From positions 1-8,439 of the forward strand of contig CAJUFC010000027.1 of assembly GCA_910585565.1 (NCBI GenBank): a stretch of DNA of 8,439 bases, given 5' to 3'. How positions within the stretch are numbered: position 1 is the first letter of the stretch; each line of letters opens with the position of its first letter. Positions 1-6,620 of the stretch are shown here, one piece after another. The stretch comes from an uncultured Eggerthellaceae bacterium (lineage in GTDB: Bacteria > Actinomycetota > Coriobacteriia > Coriobacteriales > Eggerthellaceae). The notes under the pieces were generated by a model, which worked only from the letters and a program-made list of their open reading frames with translations, was not told the origin of the DNA and did no database searches. Both the position numbers and the translations under genes were made by a program.

Positions 1-770
1 CACAGCCGCGCCGCAGCCGGCAGCGCGTCCGCCACGGCATCGCCGCCTGCCAGGATGCGCCGCGCCATCGCGCGCGGCTCCCCTGCCGCCACGACGCGGC
101 CGCCTTCCATCAACGCCACGACATCCACCAGGGCAAAGGCGCCCTCTAGCCGCTGCTCCGACATCACCACCGTGACGCCCAGCTCGCGGTTGAGCCGCTG
201 TATCGTCTGCAAGAGCTCGGTGGCTGCCAGCGGGTCCAGCTGTGCCGTCGGCTCGTCCAACACGAGCACGTCAGGCAGCCCCGCCAAGGCAGACGCCAGG
301 TTCAGCAGCTGCTTTTGGCCTCCCGAGAGCTCGCTCACGTCTCGGTGAAGCCAGCCCTCGATGCCCAGGTAGCTCGCCACCTCGGCGACGCGGGCGCGCA
401 TCACCTCAGGCGCGCACCCGACGCTCTCCAGCCCGAAGGCCAGCTCGTGCCAGACCGCATCCGTCACGATCTGCGCGTCCGGACGTTGCGTCACGAAGCC
501 GATTCTGCGCGCCTGCTCGGCCAGCGGGATGTCCGCGAGCGGGCGCCCGTCGACGAGCACGTGCCCCCGCACCTCGCCGTGCGGCGCGAGCGCCGTCTTG
601 AGGTGGCGCAGAAGCGTCGTCTTGCCCGAGCCACTGGCGCCGCATACCAGCACGAACGCACCATCGGGAACAGCAAGCGTGACGTGCTCGAGCGCACGGG
701 CGCCCGCGCGCACGCCGCAAGCCTCGCTCGGATAGGCGAACGTCAGATCGTCGAAAGCGACAGACGCCAT
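1..770 (-). CDS. ECF-type ABC transporter ATP-binding protein, partial (C-terminus beyond left edge)
   Basis: This reading frame is open from the ATG at 770 to the left edge, giving 256 complete codons without a stop. It is an ABC ATPase that would hydrolyse ATP in the cytoplasm to drive the EcfT subunit encoded just upstream. Visible motifs are the A-loop tyrosine Y13, Walker A GASGSGKTT (44-52), Q-loop Q95 in FVTQRPDAQ, signature LSGGQKQ (148-154), and Walker B LVLDEP with catalytic E173 and a D-loop at about 178-180. The H-switch region reads SEQRLEG (204-210), so glutamine Q206 stands where histidine is usual; the SEHRLE pattern is typical of fused double ATPases of ECF systems, so a second ABC domain may follow outside the window. 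The start is supported by GGAG five bases upstream, inside ecfT, which it overlaps by 28 bases. The family call is firm; the substrate is unknown. Confidence 0.93.
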   Translation of the reverse strand, partial: MASVAFDDLTFAYPSEACGVRAGARALEHVTLAVPDGAFVLVCGASGSGKTTLLRHLKTALAPHGEVRGHVLVDGRPLADIPLAEQARRIGFVTQRPDAQIVTDAVWHELAFGLESVGCAPEVMRARVAEVASYLGIEGWLHRDVSELSGGQKQLLNLASALAGLPDVLVLDEPTAQLDPLAATELLQTIQRLNRELGVTVVMSEQRLEGAFALVDVVALMEGGRVVAAGEPRAMARRILAGGDAVADALPAAARL

Positions 771-1624
771 CTCAGCTCCCCATACAAAACGACGATGGCC
801 GGCAGCGCAGACAGGACCGCAAACGCCGCAAGCCCCGCCCAAAAGGCGCCCGTCGCCGCAGGCGCCACAAAAACCGGAAGATAGGCCGTCGCCTCGGCGC
901 CGGTCGCCAGGCACACGCACAGCACGACGTCCAGCGCTGCCACCACAGCGAGCGCGACCGCATCGGACGAGCGCCATGCATAGCGGGCATACGACGTGCG
1001 ACGCGCGCACCCGTACCCGCGCGAGCGCATCGAGTCGGCCGTGACGATCGAGCCTTCCAGCGCCCACGTCGCCAGCGTCGCCAGCACGTCAGACTGCGCC
1101 CGCATGCGCCTGCGCACGCCCGCGCCGGCCCCCGCGCCGATGCAGCGCTGCGCGAAGGCGACGTCGGCGGCCTTGCGAAAGAACCGCGGAACCAGCCTCA
1201 TCGCCATCGTCACCGTCAGCGTGAGCGCCGGCGCGAACCGCCCGAACAGGTACATGAGCCGGTCGGCCGTCATGAGGCGGTCGAAGCAGCCAAACCACAG
1301 GATGGCCATGGCAAGCGACACGCCCGTGACCGCGCCGAGCGCCAGAGACTCCATCGTGAAGTGACGGCTCCCCAGGTATTCGAACAGCACCGTTGCGCCC
1401 AACGGGTTGAACAAGGCGTTCATCACCGCCACCACCGGCACCAGTGCGATGGCGAACGCAACCATGCGCCAGCCGGCCATGCCGCGCACGCTGAGGTACG
1501 ATGCAGCCGCCAGCGCCCACCCCACGCCCGCGAATACCGGGTTGCGCACCACGATGGAAAACACGATCACGCTTGCCAGAAACGCCAGCACAACAGCAGG
1601 ATGAAAGCGAACGCAGGCCGTCAT
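743..1624 (-). CDS. ecfT: ECF transporter transmembrane (T) component, CbiQ/EcfT family
   Basis: A 293-residue hydrophobic membrane protein that would couple the ATPase subunits to a substrate-binding S component. Membrane segments are likely at about 9-27, 30-47, 53-75, 92-115, 223-243 and one or two within 247-285. The cytoplasmic coupling region is recognisable: RLVPRFFRKAADVAFAQR (143-160) and ADSMRSRGYG (196-205), which matches the family's conserved x-x-M-x-x-R-G-[FY] coupling helix signature. The open frame continues far upstream, but the ATG at 1624 is chosen because it overlaps the elp3 stop as ATGA, has a GAGG nine bases upstream, and gives a normal family length; the upstream extension is only the antisense-frame shadow of elp3. 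Its stop lies inside the ATPase start region, so the three genes are probably translationally coupled. No S component is visible, so the cargo (vitamin or metal) cannot be named. Confidence 0.92.
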   Translation of the reverse strand: MTACVRFHPAVVLAFLASVIVFSIVVRNPVFAGVGWALAAASYLSVRGMAGWRMVAFAIALVPVVAVMNALFNPLGATVLFEYLGSRHFTMESLALGAVTGVSLAMAILWFGCFDRLMTADRLMYLFGRFAPALTLTVTMAMRLVPRFFRKAADVAFAQRCIGAGAGAGVRRRMRAQSDVLATLATWALEGSIVTADSMRSRGYGCARRTSYARYAWRSSDAVALAVVAALDVVLCVCLATGAEATAYLPVFVAPAATGAFWAGLAAFAVLSALPAIVVLYGELRWRLSLSTI

Positions 1625-3285
1625 GACGCGAGGCCTCGGCGTTGGTAGAGGCCCGCGTCCGCAAAGCCCAACCCCCGATAATAGTTGCGCGTCCCCACCG
1701 CGCTGATGACGTCGACGGAAGAAAACCCGCGCTCGCGCGCCAGCGCGCACGCCCGCTCGACGAGGGCGCGCCCCAACCCCAGGTGCTGGGCGCCCTCCTT
1801 TGCCTCGTGCAACCGAGACACCTTGCCGTAGACATGCACCTCGCGAATCATCGCCACGTCCTGGCCTTCGCGCGGCAGCGACAGGCGCAGAAACGCCATC
1901 AGGCGCCCGTCGTCCGTCACATATTGCAAGAATGCCTCGTCGGTGGTGGCGGTGGCATACTCGATCACGTCGAGCTGCGGCTCTCCTGTCGCCTCGCCCG
2001 TCGCTATCTCGCGCATGCGCATCTCGCGCACGACCACGCCTCCGTCGGCGCACCGCCGCGCCACCTCGCGCTCGACGAGCTGACGCAGGTTGGTCTTCTT
2101 GTTGCCGGTGACGATGTCGGTGGAGGAGATGTCGCGAATCATGCGCGAGATGCGCGTCCACGACGGCGTAGCCAATACAGCGTCTGCCAAGACGTCGATC
2201 AGCTCGTCTTCGCCGTACGGGCGCCACCGACCCGCCTCCCACTCGCCCATGAGGCGTGCGCTCTCGACGAGGGCGCACGGGTACAGCTTCACCTCGTCGG
2301 GCAAGAAGCGCTCGTCTGTCACCAGCTGGCGATAGCCAGCCGCGTCGTCTGCCGGCGTGGCGCCCAGAAGGTTCACCATGAAGTGCACGTGCGACTTGAA
2401 TCCGAACTCGCGCAAGAGCGCGAACGCCCGCACGACGTCGTCCACGGTCGTGCGTCGGCAGTTTGCGGCCAGGATGTCAGGCGCGAGGCTTTGGATGCCC
2501 ATCTGTATCTTCGTGCAGCCCAGCCGCCTCAGGTGCGTCAGGTGATTGCGATCGATGCAGTCCGGACGCGTCTCCACGACGAGGCCGACGTTGCGATGAG
2601 GCGCGTCCTCGTTGCGCACCTGCTCGCGCTCGAGCGCGTCGAACGAGCCCGGCTCCTCAAGGCAGACGCCCGCGTCGCGCGCCGCCCAGCGCTGTGCCAG
2701 CGTGTCCTCGCAGCCGTCGGCGCCCACGTCGTTCAGCGCCCGAAACAGCTCCGTCACGAACCAGACCTGATAGCTCGTCGGGTATTCGCTCCACGTGCCG
2801 CCCAGCACGATGAGCTCCACCTTGTCGGTGTTGTGCCCCATGTCGGCCAGCACCTTGAGGCGCGCGGCCACCTGCAGATACGGGTCGAACCCGCATCGCT
2901 CTGCCCGCTGGCACGCGGGCTCGTCGGAAAGGTAGCTCTTGGGCATGCGCGGATCGTTGGGGCAGTAGATGCACTCAGCCGTGCAGGGCCACGGCTTCGT
3001 CAGCACCGTGATGGTGGCCACACCCGAGGCCGTGCGCCGCGGCTTGGCGCGCAGCAGGGCGACGATGGCGTCGTCAAGCGCCTCATCGACGCCCCAGCTG
3101 CGAAAGAGCGGCGTGTCGGCGTTGCGCTCGCGCAGATAGAACGGCAAGAGCCGCTTCTTTGCGACATGCCGCGTGGCGTCATGGGCCTTGGCATTCGCCG
3201 CGCGCACCAGGCGGTCAAGCCAACGCGCATCCGGCTGTGACCCCTGCCGCAGATAGTCGACTATGGCCTGTATCGTTTGTTCCAT
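1621..3285 (-). CDS. elp3: Elp3-family tRNA wobble-uridine modification enzyme (radical SAM / GNAT fusion)
   Basis: A 554-residue full-length Elp3. Family members use a radical SAM domain and acetyl-CoA to start carboxymethyl modification at C5 of uridine 34 in tRNA; bacterial forms act without the other Elongator subunits. The [4Fe-4S] cysteines are C101, C105 and C108 (motif PCTAECIYCPND), followed by KSYLSDEP (117-123), the strand ELIVLGGTWSEYP (157-169), ETRPDCI (238-244), and the RMIRDIS motif (381-387). The acetyltransferase domain occupies about 435-554, with acetyl-CoA-binding QHLGLGRALVE (500-510) and GTRNYYRGLGF (531-541). The linker that in many relatives carries a CxCIRC zinc motif reads VREMRMREI (419-427), with all three cysteines replaced. 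The ATG has no Shine-Dalgarno but an extended -10 lies right before it, suggesting a leaderless message. It is first in an operon with ecfT. Confidence 0.96.
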   Translation of the reverse strand: MEQTIQAIVDYLRQGSQPDARWLDRLVRAANAKAHDATRHVAKKRLLPFYLRERNADTPLFRSWGVDEALDDAIVALLRAKPRRTASGVATITVLTKPWPCTAECIYCPNDPRMPKSYLSDEPACQRAERCGFDPYLQVAARLKVLADMGHNTDKVELIVLGGTWSEYPTSYQVWFVTELFRALNDVGADGCEDTLAQRWAARDAGVCLEEPGSFDALEREQVRNEDAPHRNVGLVVETRPDCIDRNHLTHLRRLGCTKIQMGIQSLAPDILAANCRRTTVDDVVRAFALLREFGFKSHVHFMVNLLGATPADDAAGYRQLVTDERFLPDEVKLYPCALVESARLMGEWEAGRWRPYGEDELIDVLADAVLATPSWTRISRMIRDISSTDIVTGNKKTNLRQLVEREVARRCADGGVVVREMRMREIATGEATGEPQLDVIEYATATTDEAFLQYVTDDGRLMAFLRLSLPREGQDVAMIREVHVYGKVSRLHEAKEGAQHLGLGRALVERACALARERGFSSVDVISAVGTRNYYRGLGFADAGLYQRRGLAS

Positions 3286-3300
3286 AGGCCGATTATCTCA
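3286..3300 (-). promoter_or_regulatory. Extended -10 promoter for a probable leaderless elp3 transcript
   Basis: On the minus strand TGA (3300-3298) is followed by GATAAT (3297-3292), matching an extended -10 element (TGN plus a TANNNT-like hexamer). Only six bases, CGGCCT, separate it from the ATG at 3285, so the expected start of transcription falls on or next to the A of the ATG. There is no purine-rich ribosome-binding site in the gap. I see no good -35 at the expected 16-18 base spacing (the hexamer there reads about TGCCAA). Leaderless genes with this exact spacing are common in actinobacteria. The call rests on pattern and spacing alone. Confidence 0.55.
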
Positions 3301-3334
3301 CGTTCAAATGGAGTTTGGCACCAGCCTGGGGCCA

Positions 3335-3361
3335 GGCGCATCCCTCGTCGAGGGGAGCGCC
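3335..3361. repeat. Two-stage inverted repeat (hairpin A)
   Basis: GGCGC (3335-3339) pairs with GCGCC (3357-3361), and inside it CCCTC (3342-3346) pairs with GAGGG (3350-3354) around a three-base loop, leaving a 2x2 internal loop (AT opposite GA). That is ten base pairs in a 27-base element. There is no T-run on either side, so it is not a classical intrinsic terminator. Its 3' arm touches hairpin B. Confidence 0.7.
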
Positions 3362-3401
3362 CTGTCCTGCGCGGGAGCCTGCAAGGCTCGCACGGGACAG
3401 G
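3361..3401. repeat. Long interrupted inverted repeat (hairpin B)
   Basis: Outer arms CCTGTCC (3361-3367) and GGACAGG (3395-3401) pair over seven bases, and inner arms GAGCCT (3375-3380) and AGGCTC (3384-3389) pair over six bases around a GCA loop. The short segments between the two stems (TGCGCGG and GCACG) can pair further in part. It is the strongest fold in the intergenic region. It could work in RNA from either strand; no T-tract follows it. Confidence 0.7.
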
Positions 3402-3452
3402 CTTGCCGGCGGCCCCGGCCGCTTCTCGCTTCTGCGACCCCGTGAGGCCGAG

Positions 3453-3464
3453 AGGCGCGCGCCT
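3453..3464. repeat. Perfect 12-base palindrome
   Basis: AGGCGCGCGCCT is identical to its own reverse complement. As DNA it has the symmetry of a dimeric regulator's site; as RNA it would need a short loop. GC-rich sequence makes such palindromes more likely by chance, so no function is assigned. Confidence 0.4.
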
Positions 3465-3518
3465 ACCAAGCAGCGCCCCTCAGCCCGGGAAGGAAGAGGT
3501 CTCCGCGAGCGTGAGTTC

Positions 3519-3535
3519 GGGCGGCCAAAACGCCC
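3519..3535 (-). terminator. Stem-loop just after the surface-protein operon, possible terminator
   Basis: On the minus strand GGGCG (3535-3531) and CGCCC (3523-3519) form a five-base stem around the loop TTTTGGC, beginning 11 bases after the TAG that ends the 349-residue protein (3547). Position fits a terminator or a 3' end stabiliser, but the four Ts are in the loop rather than after the stem, so it is not a standard intrinsic terminator. Tentative. Confidence 0.3.
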
Positions 3536-3546
3536 TACAGACAGCC

Positions 3547-4596
3547 CTACGCCGCGATTGCCACCGTCACCTTCAAATGCGTGATAGGCTTCATCCCATC
3601 GATGCCAGAACGCACCTTCAGCCGCTCGGATACCGCAAGGCCCAACGTCAAGGGCAGCCGCTCGCTCGGGTCGGCGCCCTGCCAGGCGTCTCCCTCGAAC
3701 ACGGTACCTGCCCGGTCATAGTCAAACGCGTCCAACCGGAAGGCAGCCTTCTCGTCCGCTGTCAGCGGCCGCACCTGCGCCCACATGCCCGGGGCGGTCA
3801 TCTCGCCGGCAAAGGGCAGCCTGATCGCACGCGTTCCTTCGGCCGCAACCGACAGCTCCGTGCCGCTGAGCGCGTCATGCCAGGCATCCGCGCCGCCCGC
3901 ACCCGCTCGCAGCTCGAAGAAGCCATCGAGCTCGTCCTGCGCGCTCTCGACCGCCAACCGGTCCACTTCGACGGGCACCACCGTGCGGCTCTTGAGCGCA
4001 TACCTGCCTGCATCGGGGCCGGTAGCCGCGCCCGTGTCGGCATCGATGGCAAAGCCCACCGCGACCGGCACCGTCACGTCCAGGCGCACGTCCCAGCGTG
4101 CCCACAGCACCAGGTCCTCGCGCACTGGCTCATCGAACGACCACGCGTCACCGCCGCCTTCGGCGTCCTCATGCCAGCCGCCGAACCGGTAACCGGCCCG
4201 CTTGGGGTCCTCGAACGCAGTGACCATGCCGCCCCACGGCACCGTCACGCTCGTCAGCACCTCGTCTGCATCCAGCATGAACGTGACCGTCACCGCACCC
4301 GCAGCCTCGATCGGGCTGAGCAGGATGCCCAGGTACGAGTCATTGACCTCGGGCGCGCCTTCGCCGCCAGAGACGGGCGTGTTGTCGATGAGGATGCCTA
4401 CGACCGAGCCGCCCGCCGACTGCTCGGGCTCGCTGTCCTCGAGCGCTGCCGCAGCCGCAGCCAAAGGGCCGTCCTCCGTCAGCGAGGGCGCCCCCGCAGC
4501 AAACGCTGCCGAGCCGCCACCGAGCGCCAGCGCGGCAGCCGCCACGACAGACACGAGCGGCTTGCAGGCAAGGCGCATTCCTCCGTAGCGCTTCAT
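3547..4596 (-). CDS. Secreted protein with one InlB B-type repeat and beta-rich C-terminal module
   Basis: A 349-residue protein, third in the surface-protein operon. An in-frame GTG at 4605 is possible, but the ATG at 4596 is preferred because GGAGAGG (4611-4605) sits eight bases before it and overlaps the GTG. The N-terminus has a positive stretch and a hydrophobic core (LVSVVAAAALALGGG, 14-28), with likely signal peptidase I cleavage after AFA (31-33). An alanine-rich acidic linker (about 44-60) follows. One InlB/Listeria-Bacteroides type repeat spans about 101-169 (AGYRFGGWHED, ending in LWARWD). Residues 172-349 form a beta-rich module with LDVTVPVAVGF (172-182), VVPVEVDRLAV (206-216) and the end LKVTVAIAA. 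No LPXTG, lipobox or C-terminal membrane segment is present. Function is unknown; adhesion or a surface structure is inferred from composition only. Confidence 0.87.
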   Translation of the reverse strand: MKRYGGMRLACKPLVSVVAAAALALGGGSAAFAAGAPSLTEDGPLAAAAAALEDSEPEQSAGGSVVGILIDNTPVSGGEGAPEVNDSYLGILLSPIEAAGAVTVTFMLDADEVLTSVTVPWGGMVTAFEDPKRAGYRFGGWHEDAEGGGDAWSFDEPVREDLVLWARWDVRLDVTVPVAVGFAIDADTGAATGPDAGRYALKSRTVVPVEVDRLAVESAQDELDGFFELRAGAGGADAWHDALSGTELSVAAEGTRAIRLPFAGEMTAPGMWAQVRPLTADEKAAFRLDAFDYDRAGTVFEGDAWQGADPSERLPLTLGLAVSERLKVRSGIDGMKPITHLKVTVAIAA

Positions 4597-4604
4597 AGTC
4601 TGCA

Positions 4605-4611
4605 CCTCTCC
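4605..4611 (-). promoter_or_regulatory. Ribosome-binding site deciding the start of the 349-residue protein
   Basis: GGAGAGG on the minus strand lies eight bases from the ATG at 4596 and begins three bases after the stop codon of the upstream gene. The competing GTG at 4605 would use the last bases of this site as its own start, so the ATG is favoured. Confidence 0.75.
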
Positions 4612-4613
4612 AC

Positions 4614-6605
4614 CTAAGACGCGACCGCGTAGGTATAGCGCACGTTAGCCAGCGCCTCGACGTAGCTCGACGCGGCGGCGCTGCCCGAGCTGGGCGTGCC
4701 GCCCATGACGATCGCGTTGCGGTTCAGCTGCACCTTCGTCAGGTCGAGCCCGAAATACAGCTCCTTCGACGGAGCGGCATCGGTCATCGCTGGCGGCAGC
4801 ACGAGCCATCGCGCAGCGTCTGCACCTGCGCTCGCATGGTTCGCGCCCGAGGCGGCGTCGTAGCCAAAGCGCAGGGCCGTCTGTGCGCCTGCGCCCCCGA
4901 TGAACGCATCGGTCTCGCCCAGGCCCAGCACGCGCTTGTCGTCGGTCGTGCACGGGAACAGCGACCCTGCGCCCTTGTCGACGCACTCGATGGCGCTCAC
5001 GTACACGCTCACCGGCACCGATTCTTCCCCCTCGCCAACCGAGCTCCGGTTGTAGAAGGGCTGCGCCGGCGAGTAGATCTGCGGCAGCGCGCCGGCCTTG
5101 CCTTCCAGCTCGTCAGCCGTGTACGGACGCGCCTCGGTCCCGCCTTCGGTCGCCGCCTCCTTCTGGAAGGTCACGCGGAACGGCGCCGTCACGCTGATGC
5201 GCGCCGTGTCGTAGAGCGCGGCCCACGTCGCCCGGCGCGAGCCTGCGGGGGCGGAGGCGTCGTCCTCGGGAGAGGAGATGTCGTCCCACGAGGCGATGTC
5301 GTCTGACAGGTAGTCCAGCGCCAGCGGCAGCAGCCAATACGTGCAGGCATCGTCGTCATCCCTTTCGCAGGAGACGAGCTCGCGCTGCTCCCGCGTGCCA
5401 TCGGATGACGTCTCATAGCCCCAGCCCTTGAACACCTTGGTCGAAAGCGCATGGGTCGGGTTGCTCGTGATGGCCAGCGCGTCCGTCACGTCGAGGCCAT
5501 CTGCCGGCAGCGTCTCGCTCGTGATGAGGAAGCCATCTTGCACCTCTTTGTCGGCCGCCGGCGCATCCAGCGTGTAGCCGCACCCCGGCCAGTAGTACAG
5601 GTGAGCCGTGCCGCCGTCGGTCACGGCGCCCTCCAGGTCTATCCGCACGCGCGGCCCCAGCTCCCACTTGGCGTAGAGGGTCGGCGTCCTGCCGTCGGCG
5701 CATTCGGTGCGGAAGAAGTCATAGCCCTTCGTGTCCCCCGCCTCGGCAACGCAGCCTACCGCCTCATCCAGTACGGCACGACCATGGGAATCCTTGATGC
5801 CGGTGCCATCAGCCCAGTACCAGCCTTTGAAGACGTATCCCACGCGCTCGGCTGCCGGGAACTCGGGGGCCACGTAGCCGTCCGGGTCGCCGCTGGCGCT
5901 GCTCTCTTCGAAGGCCACGTCGCGAGCCACGGCCACATGCCCCTCCGGGCCGCCGCCGACGGTCCCGTCGAAGACGGCGCCACCGTCTGCATCCGAGCCG
6001 TTGTTCGGGTCCAGCCGCACCACGTAGCCGCGCTTCCAATAGCACACAAGCGTCGTGCCGCCGGTCACCTCGTAGTCGGCGAGGTCGACCTTCTGCAACG
6101 TGCCGTCAGGCCCGTAGGCATACCAGCCGTCGACCCAATACTCAGCCTGCGCGCCACCGTCGACCTCATAGGAGCGCGCGAGGTCGGCAGGCAGGGCCGC
6201 CTGCCCGCCGCGCCGCACGTCCTGCACCTCGATGGTCTCTTTCTGCTGCGCCCCGTCGTCGCCCACGATGACGTTGCCCTCCTCGTCGCAGTAGTACCCA
6301 ACGAAGCTCACCTGGTGGATTGGTACCGCCTTCACGCTGATGGCCAAATCGACCGCGTTGCCTGCGTCCGCAGGGCGCTCCTTGGCCTGGACCTTCGCGC
6401 CCAGCTCGACCGAGCCTCCCGCGCCCGCGTCCTGGCCGCCCTTGACGCTAATGCCGAGCGACACCTCGCCTCCGCCGTCCGCGTATGCCGAGACAGCGGG
6501 CATCGCGCACGCAACCGCCGCAGCCAGCAGCAAGGCAACAGCCAAGACTGCCACGCAAGGACGCACGCTCCCAGGCCCCATCGGGCCTTCCCTAAAGAAA
6601 TTCAT
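4614..6605 (-). CDS. Large secreted protein with three InlB-like repeats and shared C-terminal module
   Basis: A 663-residue protein counted from the ATG at 6605, which has GAGGG (6620-6616) ten bases upstream; a GTG at 6614 is too close to that site, and an ATG at 6581 behind AGGGAAGG is a real alternative. The signal peptide core is VAVLAVALLLAAAVACAM (18-35) with likely cleavage after SAYA (39-42). Residues 46-93 hold three spaced VxLxxxV strands. Long, diverged InlB-like repeats follow at about 97-191 (WVDGWYAYG), 194-314 (GYVFKGWYWADG, LYAKWE) and 319-466 (VFKGWGYE, TWAALYD); the third carries an acidic insert (DDDD near 416, SPEDDASAP near 445). The C-terminal module spans 468-663, with ISVTAPFRVTF (470-480), VPVSVYVSAIE (530-540) and an end in NVRYTYAVAS. 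Paired cysteines (413/421, 541/552) could form disulfides. No sortase motif or anchor is visible; role unknown. Confidence 0.87.
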   Translation of the reverse strand: MNFFREGPMGPGSVRPCVAVLAVALLLAAAVACAMPAVSAYADGGGEVSLGISVKGGQDAGAGGSVELGAKVQAKERPADAGNAVDLAISVKAVPIHQVSFVGYYCDEEGNVIVGDDGAQQKETIEVQDVRRGGQAALPADLARSYEVDGGAQAEYWVDGWYAYGPDGTLQKVDLADYEVTGGTTLVCYWKRGYVVRLDPNNGSDADGGAVFDGTVGGGPEGHVAVARDVAFEESSASGDPDGYVAPEFPAAERVGYVFKGWYWADGTGIKDSHGRAVLDEAVGCVAEAGDTKGYDFFRTECADGRTPTLYAKWELGPRVRIDLEGAVTDGGTAHLYYWPGCGYTLDAPAADKEVQDGFLITSETLPADGLDVTDALAITSNPTHALSTKVFKGWGYETSSDGTREQRELVSCERDDDDACTYWLLPLALDYLSDDIASWDDISSPEDDASAPAGSRRATWAALYDTARISVTAPFRVTFQKEAATEGGTEARPYTADELEGKAGALPQIYSPAQPFYNRSSVGEGEESVPVSVYVSAIECVDKGAGSLFPCTTDDKRVLGLGETDAFIGGAGAQTALRFGYDAASGANHASAGADAARWLVLPPAMTDAAPSKELYFGLDLTKVQLNRNAIVMGGTPSSGSAAASSYVEALANVRYTYAVAS

Positions 6606-6615
6606 ATGGATCACG

Positions 6616-6620
6616 CCCTC
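6616..6620 (-). promoter_or_regulatory. Ribosome-binding site of the 663-residue protein
   Basis: GAGGG on the minus strand directly follows the TAA of the upstream gene (6623-6621) and lies ten bases before the ATG at 6605. The close spacing supports cotranscription and possibly translational coupling of the two surface proteins. Confidence 0.55.

Larger units (their letters stand above)
3301..3546. other. Hairpin-rich intergenic region without a convincing gene
   Basis: The stretch between the stop of the 349-residue secreted protein and elp3 is very GC-rich and dense in inverted repeats, listed separately. I compared both strands by eye with the conserved cores of RNase P RNA, SRP RNA, tmRNA, tRNA, T-box and cobalamin riboswitches and found no match. 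It may hold the terminator of the surface-protein operon, an unrecognised structured RNA, or a REP-like repeat element. If elp3 is leaderless, this region is not part of its message. Short frames on either strand here lack plausible ribosome-binding sites and recognisable product features. Confidence 0.6.

Noticed and set aside
1625..2278. N-terminal extension of ecfT up to an upstream start
   Set aside because: The extra residues are an arginine-rich shadow of elp3 in another frame; the ATG at 1624 gives a normal EcfT length and a typical ATGA overlap.
1642..3240. Long plus-strand open frame (532 codons) antisense to elp3
   Set aside because: It mirrors elp3, is rich in Arg, His and Ala as expected from reverse reading of high-GC codons, and shows no domain, while the minus strand carries all Elp3 motifs.
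3267..3344. Short minus-strand frame (ATG at 3344, 26 codons) overlapping the elp3 start, a possible upstream regulatory ORF
   Set aside because: The purine stretch GAGGG touches the ATG directly, leaving no spacing for ribosome binding, and elp3 appears to be leaderless, so this frame would not be on its message.
3301..3546. Known structured RNA such as SRP RNA, RNase P RNA or a cobalamin riboswitch
   Set aside because: A GGGAAGGAAG stretch on the plus strand and GGAGACC on the minus strand looked suggestive, but the conserved surrounding cores of these RNAs are missing on both strands.
3277..4617. Plus-strand open frame of 446 codons spanning the intergenic region and the third surface gene
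   Set aside because: It is arginine- and histidine-rich without domains, and the opposite strand has a signal peptide, ribosome-binding site and InlB-type repeat.
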